DNA of 64,000 nt, from positions 310,001 to 374,000 of the forward strand of contig JAHEXY010000001.1 in NCBI GenBank assembly GCA_023251875.1. The letters are read 5' to 3'. The first letter of the stretch is position 1. Each line of letters opens with the position of its first letter. The position numbers and the translations under genes were made by a program. Below are positions 21,501 through 30,715 of the stretch, one piece after another. The notes beneath the pieces are model-generated. The model saw only the letters and a program-made list of their open reading frames with translations. It made no database searches and was not told the DNA's origin. The stretch is from Bacteroidota bacterium (GTDB lineage: Bacteria; Bacteroidota; Bacteroidia; JAHEXY01).

Positions 21501-24500
21501 ATCCTCTTCAAAATGCTCTAAAGAAAAATAAGTCCACACATTTCCCTTCAAATTTTTATATTGAGTCAACGACTGAATATGAATTGGAAGATAAAGGCTG
21601 TTAATTTGTTCAGCCATTCTATGCTTTAATATGTATGCAGCAGGAATTTGAAAACATGCATCCAAAAAAGATGGATGTAGGTTATATTTAGATTCATCTT
21701 CAGGAATGCTCATTTTTCCAATAGCATCTTGATCAGACCACCAAACTTGCTCTACAATTCTAAATTTATTCTTATAAACTAAACCTAATTGATCAGAAAC
21801 TCCGTAAAACTCCATTCCTGATCGGCTGCCATTACTCTTAGAAATTATTTCACTTTCATTAAAAATAGTTACACTTGACTTTTCTGTTTTTACTAACTTT
21901 AAATTAGCATGCTCAATCCAATTCAACTTTTCATTTTCATCAGTTGATTGACTATATAATTTTAACTGATATTTATCCTTCTCTAAAGCTTGTGCAACGA
22001 AATAAACTTTTCTATTCTCTTCTTCCTGAAGGGTAATAGCCTGCAGAATTAACATATCCTGTACAGAGAAATCATTATTATCAAATATTTGATTTCCTAT
22101 TTCAATAGCTGCCTCTACCATTAAAGCACCCGGCACTACATTAGCACCATGCACAACGTGATCTCTTATATATGGATATTTTTCTAAATTAAAATCTGTT
22201 GTAAATTGAATATCTGAAATAGGAGAAGAAATTCTTTGGTCAACTAAAGGGAATTTTGAATTTACAGAAGAAACAGTAGGTTGTATGCTTTTATTAACCA
22301 GCTTCCAAAATTTCTTTTTTTGAAAAGGATATCCGGGAATTTGAATTTTATTATAGGTATTTTCATAAAAATTATTCCATACAACATTAACGCCTTTTAC
22401 ATATAACTGGCTTAAGCTGCTTATAAGTTGACTATTATCTGATAGGCCCCTCTTAAGTGTAGAAATTAAGGTAATTTCTTTATCATCTATATTTTGCTTA
22501 ACCAAGCCTAATAAAGTTGCATTTGGCCCTACTTCAATTAAGGTGTTGATTCCAATTTTTTTTAGATTTAGTACTGATTTCTCAAATTGAACAGCCTGTC
22601 TGATATGATTTCGCCAATACTTAGGGTTTGACATTTCATCTGCCGAAACAATCATCCCATTCACATTTGATATAATTTGTATACTAGGTAGGTTAAATTG
22701 AATTGTTTGTGCGAAGCTCTCAAACTCATCTAAAATAGAATCCATCAGATAAGAATGAAAAGCATGTGATACATTTAAAACTATACATCTTATATTAGAA
22801 GCTCCCAGTAATGACGTTAATTTTTGAATCGCATCTTTTTCCCCTGCCAGCGTAACATTCTCATTAGAATTAATTGCAGCAATATTTATTCGATCATTAA
22901 ATTTTAAAATATAAGGCTGTAAATCTTTTTCACTTAAAAAGACATTAACCATAGCACCATTATTGGGTAGTTGCTGCATTAATTGTCCACGCTTGCAAAT
23001 TAATTTTAATCCGTCTTCCAGACTAAATACTCCTGCAATACATGCAGCCACATATTCCCCAACGCTATGCCCCATCACAGATGAAGGATAAACGCCCCAG
23101 TGCTCCCATAATTTTGCTAAAGAATATTCTACACAAAAAAGTGCAGGTTGAGTAAATTGCGTTTGAGATAGTGTTGATTCTAAAGCCTCAGAAGCATAAA
23201 TTAATTCTAATAACGAAGCATTGCCATAAAGCTGCATTAAACGGTCACACTCATCTAACTGATTTTTAAAAAATGTATTGGCATTATACAATTCTTTAGC
23301 CATTCCAATATACTGAGCGCCTTGTCCGGTAAATAGAAAAGCAATTTTTAATGAAGTATTTACTTTTGTTTCAAGATAATTTTTATTAGGCTTTCCTTCT
23401 TTTTTGGCAAGTAGAGTATTGTATATTTCCTCTTTGTTTTTTCCTTGTATTGCCAACCTATGAATAAAGTTGGGATTAACTACATTAGAAGTAAAACATA
23501 AATCGGTAATATTTAAAGAAGGATTTTTTTCAAAATATACTACATAATTATCAACATATTCTTTTATAGCTTCTTCGGATTTTGCAGAAATAGTTAAAAG
23601 ACAAGGTTTTTTATTTTCATTTAAAGTTTTAATCTTATTATCGGGGGCCTCTTGTAATACTAAGTGGCAATTTGTGCCGCTAAAACCAAAAGAACTAACA
23701 CCCGCAATTCTTGGTTTTCCCTTACTTTCCCATGGAGTTAGTGCTTTTGTAATTTCAATTGGAAATTCACTCCATGGTATATGAGGATTTTGTTGATTTA
23801 AATGTAAATGTGCAGGTATTTGTTTATGTTGAAGCGATAGAATGACTTTAAATAATCCGGCCATACCAGCAGCATGTTCTGCATGGCCAACATTGGTTTT
23901 AACAGCACCTAACAAAAGCTTATTTTTATTATCCCTCTCTTTAAGTAAAACATTACTCAAAGCTTTAACTTCTATCAGATCACCTAAACTGGTTCCTGTT
24001 CCATGAGCTTCTAAATAATCAACCTCTTTGCCTTTAATTCCTGCATTTTTTAGTGCTGTTGAAATAACTTCTTCTTGTGCCTTACCATTAGGCGCAGTTA
24101 AGCCATTACTTTTACCATCTTGATTAGAAGCAGATCCTTTAATGATAGCAAGTATATTATCATTATCTTTTATAGCATCCGACAATCTTTTTAAAACAAC
24201 AATTCCACAACCCTCTCCCCGGCCATAGCCATCGGCATTAGCATCAAAGGTTTTACAAATACCATCAGGTGCTAAAGCTCTCAGCTTTGACAAGCCAATA
24301 GTAGCCTCAGCCGCTAATTGCAATAAAACGCCACCGGCTATAGCCATGTCGGCTTCTTGATTTCTTAAACTTTGACAGGCATAATGAACTGAAACTAATG
24401 ATGAAGAACAGGCTGTGTCAATAGAAATACACGGGCCCTGAAATCCAAATACATAAGAAATTCTACCGGATGCTGTACTGGCAGATGTGCCCGTTAAAGA

Positions 24501-25022
24501 ATAGGCATCAATTTTATTTCTGTCACCGGAATTAATAAAAGCATAATCAGAACTTCCAATTCCTATATAAACGGCAGTCTTACTTCCTTCCAGTTGATTA
24601 ATATTTAGTTTGGCATTTTCAAGAGCGCAGTAAGTAACTTCCAACAAAATTCTTTGCTGTGGGTCTAATGCTTCTGCCTCCATTGGTGACATGCCCCAAA
24701 ATGCAGCATCAAATAAATCTATGTTATCCAAGAAAGCGCCTTTCTTTACATAAGATTTACCTTTTGCATTGGGATCAGCATCATAAAAGCCTTCTAAGTT
24801 CCATCTCTCTGAAGGAATATCAGTAATTGCACACTTGCCATTTTTTAGTAAATCCCAAAATTGTTCAGGAGAATTACTGGAACCGGGAAATTTGCAACCC
24901 ATACCTATAATAGCAATAGGCTCTGGTGTTTTTAATGAACGTAATTCATTCTCTAGTCGTTCAATTTCTATAAAAGCACGCTTAACAACTGAAGTGTTTT
25001 CTTTTGCGTTAGAGTTAGTCAT
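18528..25022 (-). CDS. type I polyketide synthase, fully reducing module KS-AT-DH-ER-KR-ACP
   Basis: KS: DTACSSSL, EAHGTGT, KTNVGHAEHAAG. AT: FTGQGAQYIGM, GHSVGEY, HAFHS (malonyl-type). DH: HVVHGANVVPG, HPSFLDACFQ. ER: HAATGGVGFAAVKIAKLVGAE. KR: YIITGGLGGVG, HAAGVLDDG. ACP: LGFDSLSAVELKN. Confidence 0.95.
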   Translation of the reverse strand: MTNSNAKENTSVVKRAFIEIERLENELRSLKTPEPIAIIGMGCKFPGSSNSPEQFWDLLKNGKCAITDIPSERWNLEGFYDADPNAKGKSYVKKGAFLDNIDLFDAAFWGMSPMEAEALDPQQRILLEVTYCALENAKLNINQLEGSKTAVYIGIGSSDYAFINSGDRNKIDAYSLTGTSASTASGRISYVFGFQGPCISIDTACSSSLVSVHYACQSLRNQEADMAIAGGVLLQLAAEATIGLSKLRALAPDGICKTFDANADGYGRGEGCGIVVLKRLSDAIKDNDNILAIIKGSASNQDGKSNGLTAPNGKAQEEVISTALKNAGIKGKEVDYLEAHGTGTSLGDLIEVKALSNVLLKERDNKNKLLLGAVKTNVGHAEHAAGMAGLFKVILSLQHKQIPAHLHLNQQNPHIPWSEFPIEITKALTPWESKGKPRIAGVSSFGFSGTNCHLVLQEAPDNKIKTLNENKKPCLLTISAKSEEAIKEYVDNYVVYFEKNPSLNITDLCFTSNVVNPNFIHRLAIQGKNKEEIYNTLLAKKEGKPNKNYLETKVNTSLKIAFLFTGQGAQYIGMAKELYNANTFFKNQLDECDRLMQLYGNASLLELIYASEALESTLSQTQFTQPALFCVEYSLAKLWEHWGVYPSSVMGHSVGEYVAACIAGVFSLEDGLKLICKRGQLMQQLPNNGAMVNVFLSEKDLQPYILKFNDRINIAAINSNENVTLAGEKDAIQKLTSLLGASNIRCIVLNVSHAFHSYLMDSILDEFESFAQTIQFNLPSIQIISNVNGMIVSADEMSNPKYWRNHIRQAVQFEKSVLNLKKIGINTLIEVGPNATLLGLVKQNIDDKEITLISTLKRGLSDNSQLISSLSQLYVKGVNVVWNNFYENTYNKIQIPGYPFQKKKFWKLVNKSIQPTVSSVNSKFPLVDQRISSPISDIQFTTDFNLEKYPYIRDHVVHGANVVPGALMVEAAIEIGNQIFDNNDFSVQDMLILQAITLQEEENRKVYFVAQALEKDKYQLKLYSQSTDENEKLNWIEHANLKLVKTEKSSVTIFNESEIISKSNGSRSGMEFYGVSDQLGLVYKNKFRIVEQVWWSDQDAIGKMSIPEDESKYNLHPSFLDACFQIPAAYILKHRMAEQINSLYLPIHIQSLTQYKNLKGNVWTYFSLEHFEEDNIIKGDITVKDEDGNLILFMQGFSCKAMKHSALKQHLNKDFMQQSIYNIQWKALATDKDIFKLPLSANDILIFNDSSNWGSQLKSKLENYGKTCYLVNAGKEFKILNSEIVIDPLNLSHYNELFNKLKLSAVGIINLWSFDNSLFETVNGNLHYSVLSCLNLVKTLSQKQIEAYLYMVTKGAFTIEAFDQRPAIQSSLAWGLGNVIPLEHADIHFQMIDISDENYIEEQNQLVNEILNVNQKQHIALRQNTVYNQKIEYRSISNRKSLSIPNSESYYLNITQRGTFDNLALEKCERKNIEDTEVEILVKAAGLNFRDVLNCLGQYPGDPGLPGSECAGIITKVGKLVTELKPGDEVMAFGTMGGFAKYVQAQQKFVIRKPKNFTFHQAATLPIVYLTAWYALKHLAKIKKGDKILIHAATGGVGFAAVKIAKLVGAEIYATAGSEKKRSFLKQLGVKHIMDSRNTDFENYIKKFTNERGVDIILNSLTGKALSGSFNCIAENGYFLEMGKAEIWSPEKIKELNKEFNYLPFDLAEVAQQEPAFIHNMFTELNTEFEAEALAYLPYQSFEIENSREAFRFMSQAKHIGKVIITQKNNDRKINGDSTYIITGGLGGVGLVTTEYLIERGAKHIVLLGRKHPSAEQNMQLDKWRKASINVQTFSVDICDKEGLKKSLDEIQSVMPAVKGIFHAAGVLDDGILEHMDESRFIKVLKPKVQGTWNLHELTENYNLDYFLTYSSIASCMGSPAQGNYASANAFLDALVSFRKFNGMACTTINWGPWSEVGMAHANSDLKKYEQIGLSAIAPAKGKEILDFALKTEQEQIIAVDINWDKYKKILPLGQQWIVPANSNLAKAAKDQERTYDIIPKLNSAGNEEKKKLILSFLQSESARILGYDESHKIDTEIPFNELGFDSLSAVELKNVLSKAFDIKLQPTVVFQYPTIIALSEFIYKNFENKEIENTPENKPEVEEMVSQLSEADVNLLLKEFETN

Positions 25023-25386
25023 CGGGGGAATTATATTTATTTAATTTCTCAAATTACAATTTCTCTACTTCTTCATTGCTGACATTCATGACAACATTAT
25101 TGCAACAAGAAGTTGCTATACATGAGAGATAGGGGTTTTGGTTCAAATGCCCTCCCTTAAAAGAGAATTTAGAAGCAAAATACCCCGTTCAGATTGCTAA
25201 GAATAATACAAAATTTTTTAAAAATCAGACTCTATAACGGTTGGTGTGGGTAAGAATAAAAATGATTTAAACAACTAAAATATAGCACATTGCATACGCT
25301 AGGCTATGCCTGATGTCTATTATTAATTGGCATCTTGCCAAAATAAAAAAAGATTATTTTATGCAATTCGTGTCTGTAAAAACACA

Positions 25387-26697
25387 CTAAATAATCATCC
25401 CCGCAGCAACGGTTTCATTGGTAGCTTCATCAATTAATATTACACTTCCTGTAATACGATTGGTTTTATAGCTGTCGTAAAATAATGGTTGGGTAGTACG
25501 TAAAGAAACTCTGGCAATATCATTTAAGCCAATAGATTTATCATCTTCGATGCGGCTCAATGTATTAATATTCATTTTGTATTTTACTTCTTTAACCATG
25601 CATTTTGCAGATTTGGTTGTATGCATGATTGCATATTTTCCACCGGGAATCATTTTCTTTTCATGCATCCAACACATCATCATTTCTATGTCTTGGCTTA
25701 CTTTGGGTTGGTTATTTACCCGCACAATCATATCGCCACGGCTAATGTCGATATTGTCTTCTAACACAATAGTAACTGACATAGGGGCAAATGCTTCTTT
25801 TACCGGACCATCAAAAGTATCAACAGATTTAATTTTTGTTGTAAAGCCGGAAGGCAATACCATTACTTCTTCTCCCGGACGATAAATACCACCTGCAATA
25901 CGGCCTGCATAGCCACGGTAATCATGGTATTCTTCTGTTTGAGGGCGAATTACATATTGTACAGCAAAACGAGAATCGATATGATTGGTATCACTGGCAA
26001 TATGTATGGTTTCGAGCAAATACATAAGTGTTAAGCCTTGGTACCAATTCATTTTTTCAGATCTATAAACAACATTGTCTCCTTTTAATGCACTAATCGG
26101 AATGTAATGAATATCCTGAATATCCAATTTTGAAGAAAAAGCCTCAAAGTCTTTCTTAATTTTTTCAAATACTTCTTGGCTGTAATTCACCAAATCCATT
26201 TTATTGATACAAATAGCAATGTGTGGGATTTTTAAAAGCGATGCAATAAAAGCATGTCGTAATGTTTGTTCAACAACACCATGACGCGCATCAACAAGAA
26301 TGATGGCAAGATTTGCAGTAGAGGCTCCTGTAACCATGTTACGTGTATACTGTATATGCCCGGGAGTATCAGCAATAATAAACTTACGTTTAGGTGTAGA
26401 AAAATAACGGTAGGCAACATCAATGGTAATGCCCTGTTCACGCTCTGCACGCAAGCCATCAGTAAGCAATGCAAGGTTGATGGTTTCATCACCTTTTAAA
26501 TCACTTGCACGTTGCAATTCATCTATTTGATCTTGAAAAATAGATTTGCTGTCGTAAAGCAAACGACCTATCAATGTACTTTTTCCATCATCAACACTAC
26601 CTGCCGTTGTAAAACGTAAAAGCTCCATATTTAAATAAGCCTTTGAGTCAAATTCCTCTTGCACTTCAGTTGTTGTATGTCCGTTGGGTTTATTCAT
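25387..26697 (-). CDS. cysN: sulfate adenylyltransferase subunit 1 (GTPase)
   Basis: GSVDDGKSTLIGRLLYDSK, DTPGHIQYTRNMVTGAS and INKMDLV, with cysD immediately upstream. Confidence 0.95.
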   Translation of the reverse strand: MNKPNGHTTTEVQEEFDSKAYLNMELLRFTTAGSVDDGKSTLIGRLLYDSKSIFQDQIDELQRASDLKGDETINLALLTDGLRAEREQGITIDVAYRYFSTPKRKFIIADTPGHIQYTRNMVTGASTANLAIILVDARHGVVEQTLRHAFIASLLKIPHIAICINKMDLVNYSQEVFEKIKKDFEAFSSKLDIQDIHYIPISALKGDNVVYRSEKMNWYQGLTLMYLLETIHIASDTNHIDSRFAVQYVIRPQTEEYHDYRGYAGRIAGGIYRPGEEVMVLPSGFTTKIKSVDTFDGPVKEAFAPMSVTIVLEDNIDISRGDMIVRVNNQPKVSQDIEMMMCWMHEKKMIPGGKYAIMHTTKSAKCMVKEVKYKMNINTLSRIEDDKSIGLNDIARVSLRTTQPLFYDSYKTNRITGSVILIDEATNETVAAGMII

Positions 26698-26724
26698 AAT
26701 CTCAGATATATTTCTAAATTATTT

Positions 26725-26779
26725 TGGGCTAAAGCCCATTCTTACTATTTATTTTCTTTCCACGACCTGAAGGTCGTGG
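26725..26779. repeat. two REP-like palindromes in the cysD-cysN gap
   Basis: TGGGCTAAAGCCCA (26725-26738) and CCACGACCTGAAGGTCGTGG (26760-26779). Confidence 0.75.
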
Positions 26780-26825
26780 CTATTTTTCATTTGCTAATTA
26801 TCACATCAGCTAATCATCCCATTCA

Positions 26826-27734
26826 TTAAAAATATCCTTCCTTCTTTCTATCCTCCATAGCTGCTTCTGAGCGTTTGTCGTCAGCACGAGTAGCACCACG
26901 TTCTGTGATTCTACTAATAGCAATTTCTTGTATAATATCAATTGGATTTGAAGCGGGAGATTCTACAGCGCCTGTGCATGTCATATCACCAATGGTTCTA
27001 AAACGTACTTGGTATTCTTTAATCACTTCATCGGGTTTCATATTGATGAAATCGGATTTAGCATACAGTACATTATCACGTTTAAAACAAAGGCGTTGAT
27101 GCGTAAAATAAATATTAGGCAATTCAATTTTTTCCATGGCTATGTATTGCCATACGTCAAGTTCTGTCCAATTACTAATAGGAAAGCAGCGAAAATGTTC
27201 TCCCACATTTTTTTTGCCATTAAAAATATTCCACAATTCAGGTCTTTGATTTTTTGGATCCCATTGGCCAAATTCATCTCTGTGCGAAAAGAAACGTTCT
27301 TTAGCTCTTGCTTTTTCCTCATCTCTGCGAGCACCACCAATACAAGCATCAAATTTAAATTCTGCAATGGTATCGAGTAGAGTAACGGTTTGTAATTTAT
27401 TTCTACTGGCATTGAATCCTTTTTCTTCAACAGCTCTACCTTGGTCAATAGCATCTTGCACAAATCTTCTAATTAACTTAGCTCCATGTTTTTCAGCCAA
27501 TTCATCCATAAAAACAATGGTTTCAGGAAAGTTATGGCCTGTATCAACATGTACCAATGGGAAAGGGCATTTAGCAGGAAAAAATGCTTTTCTAGCCAAA
27601 TGAAAAACCACAAGGGAATCTTTTCCCCCTGAAAATAAAAGAGCAGGCCTTTCAAATTGTGCAGCCACTTCACGCAAAACATAAATTGATTCTGCTTCTA
27701 ATTCTTTAAGGTGATTGAGGTTGTATGAGTTCAT
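26826..27734 (-). CDS. cysD: sulfate adenylyltransferase subunit 2
   Basis: LFSGGKDSLVVFHLA PP-loop, FPLVHVDTGHNFPETI, EDRKKEGYF C-terminus. Confidence 0.95.
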   Translation of the reverse strand: MNSYNLNHLKELEAESIYVLREVAAQFERPALLFSGGKDSLVVFHLARKAFFPAKCPFPLVHVDTGHNFPETIVFMDELAEKHGAKLIRRFVQDAIDQGRAVEEKGFNASRNKLQTVTLLDTIAEFKFDACIGGARRDEEKARAKERFFSHRDEFGQWDPKNQRPELWNIFNGKKNVGEHFRCFPISNWTELDVWQYIAMEKIELPNIYFTHQRLCFKRDNVLYAKSDFINMKPDEVIKEYQVRFRTIGDMTCTGAVESPASNPIDIIQEIAISRITERGATRADDKRSEAAMEDRKKEGYF

Positions 27735-27740
27735 TTTAAT

Positions 27741-27778
27741 TAATTTGATAATTTGATAATGAGGTAATTTGATAATGG
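27741..27778. repeat. AT-rich short tandem repeat (aatttgataat units)
   Basis: aatttgataatttgataatgaggtaatttgataatgg. Confidence 0.6.
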
Positions 27779-27817
27779 ATGAGAAAATTTTGTGTTTTTA
27801 TTTTCACATTTTCAAAT

Positions 27818-29260
27818 TTATACATTTTCAAATTGAATTGTTTGATACCCCGCTTTAAGTATGGCCAGTGCTTTTTCTTTAGTTGATGATTCTGCATAGG
27901 TACGTAAAATGGGTTCTGTACCAGAAGCACGAATCATAAACCATTCTTCTTCATTTAAAAAATATTTGTATCCGTCTAGGTCTTCAACATGATCAACTTT
28001 GTAATCGCCAAAGGCATGGTATTTTCCATTACGGCAATTTTCTAATACTTTTTGTTTTAGTTGTTCGTCAATATGAAGGTCAGATCGTTCAAAGGCAAAT
28101 GGTCCGGTTATGGCATATACTTCTTCAATTAATTGATCTAAAGATTTACCTGTTTTGGCCATAAATTCCCAAATGGTTAAGCCCATCCAAATACCATCAC
28201 GTTCCGGTATGTGGCCTTTAATAGCAATACCTCCAGATTCTTCACCGCCAAGCAATACATCTTCTTTAATCATAATGCTACAAATATGTTTGAAGCCAAT
28301 TTGTACCACTTCTAATGGTAAATTATAATGCTTGCAAATATTTTTAATTTTTACTGTGGTAGAAAAAGCTGTACAAACTTTTCCTGCATAACCTTTGTAT
28401 TTTACAAGGTAATGGATAAGTAATAAAATGATATGATGAGAGTCAATAAAATTTCCTTTATCATCAAATAATCCAATACGATCAGCATCTCCATCAGTTA
28501 CTAATCCAACACTAATATTGCCTGATTCTTTAATTACTGAGGCAAATTCTTTTAAATTTTTTAAGATAGGTTCAGGCGCAATGCCTTCAAAAGAGGGATT
28601 GTATTCGCAATGCAAAAATGTAATATCCGGAAATAACCTACGCATTACATTTTGTCCTGATCCAAACATGGCATCGTATGCAAATTCAAGTTTTGAATTG
28701 CGCATGGCATTCAAATCAAAATTATTTTCTACATGATTTACATACATGGTTTCAAGATCAACATATTCGATCAAGCTTTTTTGTTGTAATGATTCAATGC
28801 TTGTATTGTCTATATCGTAGGTATTTTTATCCGGAATAAAGGCTTCTACTTCTGTTATTTGTTCGGGTAATAATGGGCCACCATAAGAACCTTTTAATTT
28901 ATATCCGTTATAAGATGGCGGATTATGGCTTGCCGTAATCACAACACCAACATCAGCTTTATACGTTAATGTTCCCAATGAAATCATGGGAGTAGTAATA
29001 AAACCTTTGGCTAAATATACTTTTACGCCATTCAATGCAAAAACCTTGGCTGCCGTTTCAGCAAATAACTCACCGGCAAATCGGCAATCGTGGCCAATAA
29101 CAACACTTGGTGTCTTAGATTGTGTTTTCAACCATGTAGCAGTTGCATGAGAAACACGTGCAACATTTTCTGTGGTGAACTCTTTTGCAATAATGGCTCT
29201 CCAGCCATCAGTACCAAATTTAATTTGGGTCATCTCAAAAATGATTTGAATTTGCTGCAA
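27818..29260 (-). CDS. phosphoglucomutase/phosphomannomutase family protein
   Basis: FGTDGWRAIIAKEF, VGVVITASHNPPSYNGYKLK, VTDGDADRIGLFD, ASGTEPILRTYAES. The start may be at an internal Met (MTQIKFGTDGWR). Confidence 0.92.
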   Translation of the reverse strand: MQQIQIIFEMTQIKFGTDGWRAIIAKEFTTENVARVSHATATWLKTQSKTPSVVIGHDCRFAGELFAETAAKVFALNGVKVYLAKGFITTPMISLGTLTYKADVGVVITASHNPPSYNGYKLKGSYGGPLLPEQITEVEAFIPDKNTYDIDNTSIESLQQKSLIEYVDLETMYVNHVENNFDLNAMRNSKLEFAYDAMFGSGQNVMRRLFPDITFLHCEYNPSFEGIAPEPILKNLKEFASVIKESGNISVGLVTDGDADRIGLFDDKGNFIDSHHIILLLIHYLVKYKGYAGKVCTAFSTTVKIKNICKHYNLPLEVVQIGFKHICSIMIKEDVLLGGEESGGIAIKGHIPERDGIWMGLTIWEFMAKTGKSLDQLIEEVYAITGPFAFERSDLHIDEQLKQKVLENCRNGKYHAFGDYKVDHVEDLDGYKYFLNEEEWFMIRASGTEPILRTYAESSTKEKALAILKAGYQTIQFENV

Positions 29261-29423
29261 ATATAGAAATTTTAGACGAACTTTTGAGTACAGTTTTAGA
29301 GGAGAATAAGGTATATAAAAGTTGGAAGACGGAAGTCCGGAGTCGAAAGATTTCTTATTTCGGGCTTCTTACTCCTGAATTTAAAAATGCAATAATTTAT
29401 TTTGGTTGGGGTATAACATCAGA

Positions 29424-29457
29424 AACCGCCTACAGAACTTGCGTTCTATAGGCGGTT
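29424..29457. terminator. hairpin downstream of gldL
   Basis: AACCGCCTA-c-AGAAC-ttgc-GTTCT-a-TAGGCGGTT. Confidence 0.7.
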
Positions 29458-29484
29458 GGGTCCTAAAAAATTTGGTTTCTTGTT

Positions 29485-30450
29485 TTATGCTGCTTGTCTA
29501 AGCGCATGGTTTGACTCCGTATTTACTGGTGTATGCTGCCCCATGGCTACAAGCATTCCCATGTATACTTTATTCATTGCTGCAATATTTTCTTTCATAG
29601 CTGAAACGCTTTCTGTTAACTGGGTCATTTCATCTTTATAGCGTTTTGTATCGCCAAAGGTAGTATCTAAATCTTTCATTGCTTTAGCTACCGCTGACAT
29701 AGATTCTGCTACTTCTAAGTAGCCTGTTTTTACATTGTCAAGGCTGTTTGACGCTTCATTAGTTTTAACAACATATAAGCTTTTTGCAGCTTTAATATCC
29801 GTCATATCACCCAATTCAGCATTATTTTCACCCATTTTCTTTAGTCGTTCCGACATTTGTGCAATTACCTCTGTAGCTGAGCTATATGCTGTTGACATTT
29901 GCTCCATTTTACCTGTAACCTCGTTTGTTTTTTGTGCAAATGTTTCAGTTGCAACTGCAATATCAGTAACACCGGTTAATTTGGCTATATTATCGCTTAA
30001 AGATTTAAAGTTTTCACCAAATCTTTTTAAATATTCTTCATCAATATTAGCGTTGGTAATCATTTCGTCAAATTTTTCGGCAACAGCGCTATTTGATCCT
30101 GATCCTGAACCTCCGCCACCACCACCGGCAACTTTAAGGTTATCCCCAATTTTATAAAGATCACTTTCCGGATCATCATCAGGCAATACCGCTAAACCTT
30201 TATATACTTTTTCCCAATGGTAAACCTTATGTGGGGGTATAATGGCAAACATTAAAAAGAGAGCCACCTCTGTAAACATACCCACACAAAGCATAATACT
30301 AGCACCCGGCCAGTGCATGATTTTAAATAATGCTCCCAATAACACAATTGCAGCACCAATACAGGTTGCTGTGTTTGAAAAACCTGCGCCTGTATCTGTT
30401 TCAAGCCAGTGTTGTAGTTTTGCGATTCCGCCTTTTTTACCGTGTGACAT
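29485..30450 (-). CDS. gldL: gliding motility / T9SS membrane protein GldL
   Basis: FSNTATCIGAAIVLLGALFKIMHWPGASIMLCVGMFTEVALFLMFAIIPPHKVYHWEKVYKGL is the conserved GldL N-terminus, followed by a Gly-rich linker and long coiled coil. Confidence 0.88.
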   Translation of the reverse strand: MSHGKKGGIAKLQHWLETDTGAGFSNTATCIGAAIVLLGALFKIMHWPGASIMLCVGMFTEVALFLMFAIIPPHKVYHWEKVYKGLAVLPDDDPESDLYKIGDNLKVAGGGGGGSGSGSNSAVAEKFDEMITNANIDEEYLKRFGENFKSLSDNIAKLTGVTDIAVATETFAQKTNEVTGKMEQMSTAYSSATEVIAQMSERLKKMGENNAELGDMTDIKAAKSLYVVKTNEASNSLDNVKTGYLEVAESMSAVAKAMKDLDTTFGDTKRYKDEMTQLTESVSAMKENIAAMNKVYMGMLVAMGQHTPVNTESNHALRQAA

Positions 30451-30715
30451 AATTGTAAAGTTTTATAATGTTTAAGAAATTAGAGTTTACTTGTTTGAAT
30501 TATATTACTCTCTAACGTAAAACAGAATTAGAAGGTTTCACTTTTTTTAAATATTTTTTAATATTTATGAACTTACTTTATATGTTAGTATGTAAATATT
30601 TGAAAATTAATTAATTAAATTTGTATGTGAGCATGGCTTTTCTCTTGATTGTTTTTAATATAACATTGAAATGTTTTGTAGCTAGTAAACAAAGGAAGTT
30701 ATCATTAAATTAAAA

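Noticed and set aside
6751-25022. PUFA synthase or classical trans-AT PKS
   Set aside because: No tandem ACP array or Pfa-type domain order, no discrete AT gene in the window, and cis-AT post-AT linkers are retained.
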